From: Phycomyces nitens
Lineage: Eukaryota > Mucoromycota > Mucoromycetes > Mucorales > Phycomycetaceae
Assembly (NCBI GenBank): GCA_022702545.1
Contig: JAHRBC010000007.1
Coordinates: 1,798,001-1,862,000, forward strand
Direction: 5' to 3'
Length of the DNA stretch: 64,000 nucleotides
The stretch's first letter is position 1; the number at the start of each line of letters is the position of its first letter. The notes beneath the pieces are model-generated. The model had not been told where the DNA came from. It did no database searches and was given only the letters and a program-made list of their open reading frames with translations. Position numbers and translations under genes: made by a program. This document shows positions 45,973-55,470 of the stretch, one piece after another.

Positions 45973-48186
45973 CACTCTTCAAATCCAGACTTGTGAAATG
46001 GTTTGACCCATGGAGCCATTCCAAACACTCGTCAATTCTTGGTAAGGGGTGGTTGTTACAGACAGTAACCTTGTTCAAGGCACGGTAGTCAACACACATT
46101 CTCATTTCGCCGTTCTTCTTTTTCACAAACAATATAGGTGCACCCCAAGGTGATGAGCTTGGACGGATGAGGCCAAGGTCTAAGAGTTCTTTCAATTGTT
46201 TCTTGAGCTCATCGAGTTCGCGCGGGCTCATCTTGAACGGTGGTTTGTTAACAGGGTATGCATCGCCAGTGTTTATTACATGTTGAACATCACGGCTTGG
46301 CAGTAATCCGGGCAAACCATCTTGGAAAACGTCATCAAACTCGTTCACCAATGATGTCCATTGCTTGTCTTTTGTCATTTCACCTTTCTCGCTCTTGATG
46401 TGCAACAAAAAGCATTCAGCCTCCTCCCTCTGAGAGAGTTTCTGGACTTGCTTGGCAGATATGAGGTAGCCCAGGTGAGGCTTCATTGGGCAGTTACCAT
46501 AAGGATGCAGGACAAATTCATAGCCATCACGCGAGAGTAACCAGCTGTCACTATGCCAATCGGGAACGGGTTTGGCATTCTGCAACCATGTGCGTCCGAG
46601 GATCAGGTCGAATTTGGTGGGGAACACAAAGGCATCAACAACATCATTATAGCCGTTAAGAGAGAGAGTTAATGTGGCTTTTCGATTAATATTAATACTG
46701 TGTCTGCCGGCAGTTTCAACTGATCGCCCAGGGATATCCGTGACAAGTGTAGCTAAATGAGTGATTTGCGGGGATACGTAGTTTGCACTAGCACCACTAT
46801 TGACGAGAACCAATATCTGTTGTCCATTGAGTGTAGCAGCATACAGAGGGAGATTGGTATCCACAGCAGAGTGAAGATCTTCAAGAAAACTTTGATCGGC
46901 GGTGAGACAAGGGTCACAGTTCTCTTCAGAAATAGTCTTGTTTTCTTCATTGGTAACAACTTTATACTGGTCACAAGTTTCTTTATTACTCAAATGTTCA
47001 ATAGGCTCATTATTGATACTGGCCTGTGGGGAGGAATTTTCTTCCATTGTACACAACCGACCTCCTGTTACGGTTGTGTTTTGCAAAAATCCTGCTTCTT
47101 TCGGTGCTCCTCATCCAACTGCTTAATCACAGCCATGCGTTGTCTGCAATTCCTCTTGATATGGCCGGGCTTGCTACACCAATGGCAAGTAGCACTGGTT
47201 TGTGCTGGCTGGGGACGGGACTGGTAGTTGTTGCAGTGGCCATTGATTGCATCCAGGTCCATGGGCTCGGGTCCACTATACTGCTGGTATTGTGGTTGGT
47301 ACTGTGGCTGGTATTGTTGAGGCAATGGGGCAGGCGTGTACATTTCTTGTTGACCAAGCTGGAGACCACTGGCATATGCCAAGGCAATGTTACAGGCATC
47401 GTCAACGTCGACAGGGCGGGCAGCAAGGACATTACCACACACACTTGGGTGGAGACCTCGGACAAACTTGTCAAGAGCTTCTTCGTCGTTCATCCCAGGA
47501 AGCTCCAACTGGATGTCTTGGAAGGCATTGATGTACTCGGCCACAGTTCCTCTTTGGTATAGTCTTGCAAGGTGGTCCCTAGAGGTCTGTAACGAGTATA
47601 CTGGGCGGAATTCTCCTGAAAGAGCAAGTCTAAATTCATCCCAGGTTGTTGGATGCTTCTCCTTGAGTTCCATTCATTGCCACCAAGTGTCGGCTTGGTC
47701 ACGCAGCAGGTTCACTGCAAAATCACAGGCTCTGGTGGGGGTGAAATTGTAGTACTTGGTGTAACGTTTGACTACGCGCAGCCAACCATCGACAACTGCG
47801 GCAGATCGTTCTCCTCTAAAACAATCTGGTTGTTTTATACGTTCTGCTCGCGAGTCTTGCTGTGCAGTTACTGCCTTCATCGCTTCAGCCACAGCTGCTG
47901 CTATGGCTTCGGCTGTGACTGTGACAGGTGGAGGGGCCATTTCTTCTGGTTTTCTGTTCTTTCCTGTTAGTGTCGCGGCAAGGTGTTGGGCAAGTTTGGA
48001 CCACTTTTCTTCTCATGCAGGAGTACTCTTGATTCTTTGTTCTTTGGGTACGTATGGTACACGCTGGTTCTTCTTATAGTCAGTTACTAGTTCGCTGGGT
48101 AACAAGTTCTGGACTCGTTCTTCAATCTCGAACTGGCTAAGTGTTTTGTTGTCAAGTGTTTCTTGGTATCTTTCAACCGGATTCAT
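45973..48186 (-). pseudogene. gag-pol remnant of the Ty3-type element
   Basis: Gag starts at 48186 and is interrupted by TGA at 48013-48015 and 47674-47676, both in frame. The CCHC knuckle CHWCSKPGHIKRNC (near 47160) is kept. A second frame begins at 47086 and overlaps the gag end. Its protease has LVNSGAS (Asn at 46799-46801) where the catalytic Asp is expected. The RT is present up to LDLKSA ([28 protein letters not shown]) and stops at the CACTA terminus. RNase H and integrase are missing. The gag/pol overlap could have used frameshifting in the live element. Confidence 0.87.
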
Positions 48187-48210
48187 CAAAATTTATTAGG
48201 AGGAAAAATA

Positions 48211-48223
48211 GCTTCAGCTACCA
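48211..48223 (-). promoter_or_regulatory. Primer binding site of the Ty3-type element at tRNA-Ala
   Basis: TGGTAGCTGAAGC on the minus strand, two bases inside the LTR end. It is identical in this stretch to the site at 6226-6238. Confidence 0.7.
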
Positions 48224-48225
48224 AT

Positions 48226-48566
48226 TGTTGTTCCTGATCTGGGATGGTCTTCCTTTTACTATAACAAAGCCAAAAGGTCAATCCCACTGGGGAAACAGGA
48301 GTATACGTAAAATCAAAGAGAGGATAAAAGATACTTTTTATTATTATGACTTTGGTTATCTTATATAGTTCTCTAACTAATACTGTGCATTATCCACAGT
48401 AGTTATTATATGATATTTTCATAAAAGAAGAGACATTGTACTGCGGTTAATGCTCAGGAAGATGTTACTGCGCATAAAGAAGTACTGCGGTTAATCATCT
48501 TCAGATTTTACGGATTCATCAAAATAATGTCCGACACAACAACAGCCTGGATCAGGAACGACAACA
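48226..48566 (-). repeat. 5' LTR of the Ty3-type element, 3 nt from tRNA-Ala
   Basis: 341 bp. The ends are near-perfect inverted repeats around TTCCTGATC and GATCAGGAA. The LTR starts (minus) right behind the tRNA, so its first T extends the Pol III terminator T-run. Confidence 0.85.
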
Positions 48567-48569
48567 AAA

Positions 48570-48642
48570 TGGAGAAGCTGGGCGTCGATCCCAGTGCCTC
48601 TCGCATGCTAAGCGAGCGCTCTACCATTTGAGCTACATCCCC
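48570..48642 (-). tRNA. tRNA-Ala (anticodon AGC)
   Basis: Cloverleaf on the minus strand. The acceptor GGGGATG pairs with CTTCTCC with one T-T mismatch and one wobble. The D arm is GCTC...GAGC, the anticodon stem CTCGC/GCGAG encloses TTAGCAT (anticodon AGC), and the T arm CTGGG/CCCAG encloses ATCGACG. The discriminator is A. The leader is AAAGAGTAT, nine bases identical to that of tRNA-Arg. The acceptor mismatch could mean mild decay, but the A and B boxes look intact. Confidence 0.93.
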
Positions 48643-48652
48643 ATACTCTTTT

Positions 48653-49664
48653 TGACACGGGTGTTGTAGTTTTTCCAGCTTCGCCCACTTTCGCAAGCAA
48701 CGTCATCCTTTTCCAGACTGCCTTGCCAGAAAGAGTGACGTCGTGTCCAGTCAATATGGCGACGTCACTCATATCGCATCGCAAGTCACTTTTTACCCAT
48801 ATACCTCTTTACACTTCCATCTTTATCTCCCATTATCTGCATTTCAATTATCATTCTTGTGTCCACCTTTTGTCATCTATCTCATTTTCTCTTTCCCCAT
48901 GTTCCTGTCTGTGCGCATTTATCCTTATCTTCACTCTACATTTTTCTCACATATCTATATTTTCTTTATCATTATTGTCACCCATTTTTACATTATCATC
49001 CTTACTGCACATCTTGTTTTCTCATATTTTCATATCTCTGTCTTGTCTTATCATTTTACATTTTACACAATCTCTCATTATCCGTATCCATTATCTCATA
49101 TTACTGTTCTATTTTTCGTTCTCACACCCATTTTCTATAATCCATTATTAATCAATTCATAATTATCTACAAAGTAATATTTTACGAAGTCTATATAAGA
49201 GACTAAAAATTCAATCAATAAAATTATCAGTTATCTCTCTCTTATTTTCCGTCCCTGAATTAGTGAATTGTCTTGTATAGAAATTCCTAAACATACTTCG
49301 TGCCAAGATTGATTTTTCTTTTCATCCAATTCCCTTTTCCGTCCAAATCTGTATCTTCCCAGTACCTTGCTGTCAACTTTAATAATTGTCCTGAGTGAAA
49401 TTATCTAGTTCCCCTCTCCTATTATATCTCTTCCTCCCTGTTTCCATTGCTGTCAAGAATATATCTAACTGTCCCGAGCGAAGTTCATATATCTCTGTCT
49501 ATTTCTTCATTTTCTCTTCTTTTGTCCTCTTGCTGTCTTTGAATTGCAGTTCTACCCCCGTTATATTCATTCTTTATCGCACCCTCGTTATTGTCAACGT
49601 GAGGTATTCAATTTACTATATTTTTCTGACTCGTTTTCACTCACAACAAACTCAACACACGTCA
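48653..49664 (+). repeat. LTR-like unit U1, type A, 10 nt upstream of tRNA-Ala
   Basis: TG...CA ends (TGACACGGGTGTTGTAG to CACACGTCA), 1012 bp, pyrimidine-rich on the plus strand, with a TATATAAGAGAC-like box and an AATAAA signal. It is the same type as U6, but keeps CpG at several places where U6 has TpG or CpA. CTTTT stands between it and the tRNA leader. Confidence 0.75.
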
Positions 49665-49667
49665 TTT

Positions 49668-50419
49668 TGACACGTGTGTTGTGGGCACGTTCGGTTTCGA
49701 CCATGAAGCCGGACCAAGGGCCCGGACATAGACGTAGGAGGGGTCGGTGGCCGGACAAGTCCGAGTAAGAAGTCCGAGCCGAGTGAGTTGGGCGGGTTTC
49801 CGGTGAGATGACGTTGGCTGGGCGATCCCCGAGTTTCTATATTTTTCTTTCTTCCCAGTCTTTTCCCGTTTTTATTTTATCACATTTATTTATTTCCTTT
49901 TTTATATTATTTCCTTTCCTATTTCTTTTGTGAATCCTTGACACCTTCTTGCAGGATTGCACCATTTTACACCTCTTTAAATAATTGTCTTTGTACAATG
50001 TACTTCTTCCATTTTTACCTTTATTATTTTTACAATATTTTTATACTATACTTTATCACACTTGTCTAGAATTACATCATTTTATTCACTTATTTCTTTA
50101 TTCTTTGTTTTACCTTGACTGCGATGGCACAATTCCATCCATTTATTTTATTATTTTCAGTTATTCCTTTTCGATTCTGAATGTCTATAAAAGACATTCA
50201 GTTTTCAATCAATAAAAGATATCTTTCGTTGGGTTTAATACCGGTTCTATTTTATTTTATTTGTACTTTTCGATCTCTGAAGAGCAGTGATATTTTGCCC
50301 GGTTACATTTTGGGAATATACTGTTGAGTTTCGTTAGTCATTTTCTTTATCTTTATTATTGTTTTATTATTTGCCGTCGTTCGTCACTATACACAACCGT
50401 ATACACACATCACGCATCA
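49668..50419 (+). repeat. LTR-like unit U2, type B
   Basis: 752 bp, TGACACGTGTGTTGTGGG to CACGCATCA. It has a GC-rich block with CCGGACC and GGCCGG words near the left end and CTATAAAAGACATTC followed by AATAAA. It is related to U5 and to 4492-4924. Confidence 0.75.
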
Positions 50420-50423
50420 CTTT

Positions 50424-51249
50424 TGACACGGTTGTGGTGGGGTGATCACCAAAACCCCAAATCTCGCCTTGGTCCGACCAGTCCGGCCAGTCTGACCGAA
50501 GGGCCCAGGAGCTTGGTCCGGTCCGCGTGGTCGGAAGGTGGAAGGCCGGCATGGAAAGCCTGGCCTAAGTCACGGAGCATGTGACATTGGAAATTGGTGC
50601 CTTGGGTAGTTGAGAGGGTCGGTAAGCCTGTCGCATTTTCCCGCCAAACCTTATTCGTGTACGCATGTACACAAAAAATCGCAAGTGATGTTTTTACCTC
50701 GTTCTTTGTACAAACTTGCATTTACCCTTCTTACCTCAACCTTCTGTCAACATCTATCACATTTAAACAACCACTTCTTTACATTTCCTCTTTTGTCATT
50801 CGTTGGAAATCGCCAACCAACATCTTGTCTCTTTTATTTCTCTTTTCTCCTTCTCTGATTTGCGGATCCGTATTATTCACATCTAGTTTTACTATTTTCC
50901 TTTCTTCTTATTTCTTCTTATCCAAATCTCTTCTTATTATTTTACTATCCTCTCGTTTTTTCCAACAAATGACTCATTCATTATGTTGTGGTTTTTTCCT
51001 TATTTTATTTTCTCATATTTTTATTCAAAAGGATTGTCTATAAAAGACACCTTATTTTCAATCAATAAACAACATCTATTCTGTGATCAATTTTCTGTCT
51101 TGAAAGAAATCTTTGTTTCATTTATCTGAACATTCAATAATTGCCAGTATTTTGAGGCTAAGTTGAACTGTTAGTTTTTGTTTCGAATATTTCTATTTTC
51201 TTTGACCTTTGGTTATTCATACACACACAACCAAAACACACACGCGTCA
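50424..51249 (+). repeat. LTR-like unit U3, type C, 826 bp
   Basis: The same length and almost the same sequence as 4929-5754 next to tRNA-Arg. CTTT spacers stand on both sides. CTATAAAAGACACC and AATAAA are present. Confidence 0.78.
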
Positions 51250-51253
51250 CTTT

Positions 51254-52114
51254 TGACACAAGTGTTGTAGAATGTTCCAGCAACGACCACCAACCCTCAA
51301 TTTACTAGTGACTTTGAAGTTTTTACCTTGGGACAGTCGAAGATGTCACCTTCTCTTGGGACATGCAAGGCATGATCCGATCTCTTGGAATCATTTGTCT
51401 ATGTCAACAGCCCCGTTGAGTTCTAAATGTTTTCCCCTTTCTTTTCCTTTGATTTATATTTCCTTTTTCGTTTGCTTCCCACTGCATTGCACTTGTTCCT
51501 TTCGCACTTCTTGATATTACTCCTTTTGTATACTTCCCGATAGTGCATTTTTCTCTTGATGTTTAGTTTCCTTTTTGTTTTCCTTTTGATTATTTCCTTT
51601 TGTGATTATGCCCGAAGAACTGTACACTCTTCTTGATAATCATCATTCAGCATAAGTTATATCTAGATTGTCACTACGTGCACAGTTGTCAATTAGTATA
51701 AAAGAGCTCCATTTTTTATTCAATAAAATACATTCAGTTTTCTCTCTATTTCTTTTGAACATTGTCCCTGAACTTGAGCTATTGTCCTGCGGGAAATACT
51801 AAGTTGCACACTGTTAGGATCTACAAGTACTGTCTCATCGTTTGTCTGTTTGTCTGTTTGTCTGTTTGTCTGTTTGTCTGTTTGTCCGTTGTCCATTTGT
51901 CCGTTTGTCTGTTTGTCCGTTGCCCGTTTACCTGTCCGTTTGCCTGTCCGTTTACCTGTCCGTTTGCCTGTTTACTGTCTTTATCTATTTCAAGTCTCAT
52001 CTGATTGTCAAATTCTTCTTGTTGGATTGTCCTGAGCGAAATCACAAGAATACAATATATATTATTTATATATTCTGACCTGTTGCACCACACACCATAA
52101 CTCAACACGCGTCA
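51254..52114 (+). repeat. LTR-like unit U4, type D, with an octamer microsatellite
   Basis: 861 bp, TGACACAAGTGTTGTAG to CACGCGTCA. It is the only unit of its kind here and has no GC-rich CCGGACC block. Confidence 0.65.
51839..51977 (+). repeat. Microsatellite of GTTTGTCT octamers
   Basis: About six perfect 8-bp units pass into degenerate copies with GTCCGTTT, GCCTGTCC and ACCTGTCC. The reading frames here (VCLFVCLS-like) are products of the repeat. Confidence 0.9.
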
Positions 52115-52120
52115 CTTTTG

Positions 52121-52794
52121 TGACACATGTGTTGTGAACAGGTTCAGTTTCGACCATGAAGCCAGACCAAGGGCCCGGAACAGGCTTAGGGGGGGTCGGA
52201 GGCCGGACCAGTCCGAAGAAGAAGTCCGAGCCGAGTAAGGATGGCCAATCCCCAAGTTTCTTTATTTCTCTTTCTTGTCAATTTTTCTTTATTTTATTTT
52301 ATTACATTTTATTATTTCCTTTTTTTATAATCTTTCCTTTTATATTTCCTTTGTGAATCCTTTCTCACTTTCTTGCAGGATTATACCATTCTGTACTTCT
52401 TTAGTTTATTTCCCCTACTTCTTTGTCTTACTCGTTTCTTTACTATGTTATAGTATATTTTTATTATATTTTTCCTTTGGCCTTGATGGCATCATTTTAT
52501 TATTTTATTATTTCATTTTTGGTTATTCTTTTAGTTATTTTCTTTGTCTATAAAAGACATTCTTTTCCAATGAATAAACAGGAGTCAGTTTTACGATCAA
52601 TTTTATAGTTATTTTATTCTTTTAAGTTTAAGCTCTCGATTTCTGAAGAGCAGTTATATTTTGCCCGGTCATTTTGGGGATATTTCTGTTGAGTTTCGTT
52701 AGTCTTTTACTGGTTCTTTCATTGTTTCTTTTATATATTTTATTTGTCGCCCGTTCGGTTACCATACACAACCATACAAACACATCACGCGTCA
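52121..52794 (+). repeat. LTR-like unit U5, type B, older copy
   Basis: 674 bp, TGACACATGTGTTGTG to CACGCGTCA. It lacks several CpG sites that U2 has, for example GGTTCAG for CGTTCGG. It shows the uninterrupted sequence into which element 1 inserted in the left-locus copy (TTGTCTATAA). Confidence 0.75.
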
Positions 52795-52799
52795 CTTTT

Positions 52800-53311
52800 T
52801 GACACGGGTGTTGTAGTCTTTTCACCTTTGCCCACTTTCACAAGCAACGTCATCCTTTTCAAGACTGCCTTGCCAGAAAGAGTGACATCGTGTCCAGTCA
52901 ATATAGCAACATCACTCATATCGCTTCACAAGTCACTTTTTATTCATATACCTCTTTACATTTCCATCTTTATCTCTCATTATCTGCATTTCAATTCTTA
53001 TTCTTGTGTCCACTTTTTGTCATCTATCTCATTTTCTCTTTCCCCATGTTCCTGTCTGTGCGCACTTACCCTTATCTTCACTCTACATTTTTCTCATATA
53101 TCTATATCTTCTTTATCATTATTGTCACCCATTTTTACATTTTACACAATCTCTCATTATCCTTATCCATTATCTCATATTACTGTTCTATTTTTCATTC
53201 TCACACCCATTTTCTATAATCCATTATTAATCAATTCATAATTATCTACAAAGTAATATTTTACGAAATCTATATAAGAGACTAAAAATTCAATCAATAA
53301 ACATTATCAGT
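52800..53311 (+). repeat. LTR-like unit U6, type A, cut by Harbinger copy B
   Basis: It starts TGACACGGGTGTTGTAG and follows U1 with C-to-T and G-to-A differences mostly at CpG. The Harbinger terminus at 53312 interrupts it at a place that reads CAGTTA in U1. Confidence 0.75.
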
Positions 53312-53579
53312 AGAGACATTTGGGGATTCTTTTTAATAGCCATAAAAGTAATTTTTAAACAAATGTTACACAGGATTATTAAAAATTCGGCCTGTTTTTA
53401 TTAATAATATTAAAAACGTTTTTACTAACTTGCTTTTAAAATAAACCAATCAACCACATTATAAGCATGCTTTTATATCGCCAAATATAATACAAATTTG
53501 AAATTTATAAAGGGCATTCATATTATTCTATCTTGTTCTATTCACTCTTACACTTATATATCTTTTCATATTTACTCAA

Positions 53580-54548
53580 ATGTCTGGAAAATCAGTTGAC
53601 AACAACCCCAACAACTTGCAATTTGTTGAAGGAAGTTTAGAGCCATCTGCAAAACGTGGAAAGCTCAATGATGTAACAAAGCTAGCTTGCATTGAAGCTA
53701 TGCTTGAATACCGTCCTTTTGAGCAATTACAAGGCAATATCATCAAGGCATGGGATATGGTTCAAGACGAAGTCAACAAGAGTGATCCCAGCACCCACCC
53801 AGTTGGTATATCTACAATCAGAAACTTTGTTCGGGACTCCAGAAAACAAATCAAAGAGAAGCATAGAAAAGAAAGAGGGGATACTGGTACCAATGATTCA
53901 GAAACTACTCTGGAAAACCGAGTTCTTTCCTTGGATCAATTGGTATGCTTTTTTAATATACAGTCTTATATATGCTTATTTGAAATTTTATTTGCTTATG
54001 AATATTAGATGACAGCTGTAGAGTTGAAGAAGAGTAAGGATGATGAAGATGCAGCACAGAGCATTGCTAGGAAGAGAGATGCGGAAGTAATGATGAGTGT
54101 CAGAGCATTGCAAGGGACAATCAAGAAGAAGAAGGAGACTCTTATTAGAGTCCCCACACAATCACCACAACAGGCATGGATGGATAGTGAGCAATCCAAT
54201 GCAAGTGGCAGTACTTCCACTTCTCAAGAGATTCCTACTAAAAGAGTTCCAATGTATCAAAGGCTTAGTCCCAGGGAATCTCTTGAGAAAGACATTGCAT
54301 TGGCAATGGAAGCAGATGAGAGGGAGAGAGCTCGTCAGCACAAGCTGGCCGACGAAATGATGAAGGTGATGCTTGAGATGAAGCAAGAGCTTTGTGAGGT
54401 CAAGCAAGAGCTTTGCAAGACCAAGCAAGAGCTTTGTGTGGTCAATGAACAATTGGGAAAGCTAGAAAATAGTAGCAGAAGTCCCTATCCCTCTGCCTAC
54501 CAGCAACCTTCTGGGACATCTTATCCCTTTTTCTACCATCCACAGTAG
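53580..54548 (+). CDS. Myb/SANT-like accessory protein of Harbinger copy B
   Basis: Exons are 53580-53942 and 54009-54548, the same structure as copy A with a 66-bp intron and 300 codons. It differs from copy A by a small number of amino-acid changes, such as DVTKLAC for DVRKLAC and KQELCEVKQEL for KQELREVKQEL. The frame is intact, although the partner nuclease next door is destroyed. Confidence 0.87.
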
Positions 54549-54584
54549 TAAACGTTTTTAAAAAAAAACATTTATAAATCAATT

Positions 54585-55196
54585 TTATTGTGTGGTGATT
54601 CTGTCTAGGTATATATGCAATTGGGGAGGTGCAATACCAAAGAACATGCTTGTCTGATTTCCATTGTTAATGCAAGTATGAATGTTCTTCATTAATGTAG
54701 AAATGAGGTAGAACTTTCCTACCTGGCTCTGCCCAACATGCTGTCTATTTCTAAACTTGACATAAGCAAAGAAAGCACCAACATGTCCAAACTCCCACTC
54801 AACACACTCTCGAACTTTTGACATGGCATTATTGATGAGGCCCTCCTCAGAAGTCATGTCAGGTCTTCTTCTGAATGGCTTGACCACCAATACATTTGCT
54901 CTGTATGCCGGATCACCATAGATGGCATAATGGTGATCACCATTATCAGCATGACAGAGTTGCTGTTCCAGTTGAGCCATGATTCCACTGGTCTTCCCCT
55001 GGTCTGCATACAGAATTTAGGGTTCCATCAATGAACCCAATAATGCCAGTGTATGCCGACCCTTTTTCAGCAATGACATTGCTGAAGCGCCTCAAGTTGA
55101 ATGGATGCAAGTGATCCTTGGTAAAGTGTAGTCCCCTGGCATACTTGTCATGCAGAAGATCAACCATCGTGTTGAAAACCGTACATAAAGTACCGC
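54585..55196 (-). pseudogene. HARBI1-like transposase of Harbinger copy B, truncated with an internal deletion
   Basis: The frame reads MVDLLHDKYARGLHFTKD to CRPGEDQ (with the first Asp, GFIDGTLNSV). It then jumps to SGIMAQLEQQL and on to RITTQ and TAA. A 134-bp segment present in copy A (29077-29210) is missing, with GACCAG at both edges, which also shifts the frame. The N-terminal about 40 percent is removed by the LTR at 55197. Confidence 0.88.
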
Positions 55197-55470
55197 TGTT
55201 ACGGGTTGCAAGCTTTATTTATTAAATAAAAACCAACTAGAGAAGATGTTAGATATAGGTTATAAAGATAATGGAAACAAAATCGTACCGAAACGACGAT
55301 CGTTGGTTAATGGAATGATATGGATAATAGTTAAGAAATTTGGAGGGGAAAGAGAAAGTGATAAAACAATAGAAAGCCCTTACTGTAAGGGAACGGTTAC
55401 ACTCAAATTTAAGTAGTGGAACCAAAGCAGTGAATAAGAAAATAAGACTGAAATGAACGCAATCATTTCA
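55197..55470 (-). repeat. 3' LTR of the young gypsy element (274 bp)
   Basis: In element orientation it begins TGAAATGATTGCG and ends CCCGTAACA. Its first three bases, TGA, are the gag-pol stop codon. The uninterrupted CAACTAGAGAAG at 55235-55246 is the empty site for CACTA copy B. Confidence 0.9.

Larger units (their letters stand above)
45973..48566 (-). mobile_element. Ty3-type retroelement fragment abutting the tRNA-Ala 3' end
   Basis: The 5' LTR (48226-48566), primer site and gag-pol run away from the tRNA gene on the same strand as it. CACTA copy A cuts the element within the RT at 45972/45973, and nothing of the 3' half is in the window. The LTR, primer site and M-N-P gag start match the element next to tRNA-Arg (5882-6277). 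Confidence 0.85.
53312..55196 (-). mobile_element. PIF/Harbinger transposon, copy B, truncated
   Basis: The TIR AGAGACATTTGGGGATTC is at 53312-53329 with flanking AGT (the complement of ACT seen at copy A). The other half is cut by the LTR at 55197. It holds an intact Myb-like gene and a broken nuclease gene. Confidence 0.9.

Noticed and set aside
15899..48015. TGA read as an amino acid (code change)
   Set aside because: An intact 1621-codon frame ends in TGA at its LTR, and one TGA is CGA in a sister copy, so decay explains the data better.
48723..49162. Several long overlapping frames in U1 (and in U6)
   Set aside because: They arise from T/C-rich DNA with few stop codons in more than one frame at once, and lack any motif.
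50594..51043. 149-codon frame in LTR unit U3
   Set aside because: Low-complexity Ser/Phe/Leu-rich product of a pyrimidine-rich strand. The twin unit at 4929-5754 has a stop inside the frame, so it is not conserved.
51762..52078. VCLFVCLS-like frames
   Set aside because: Translations of the GTTTGTCT microsatellite in several frames.
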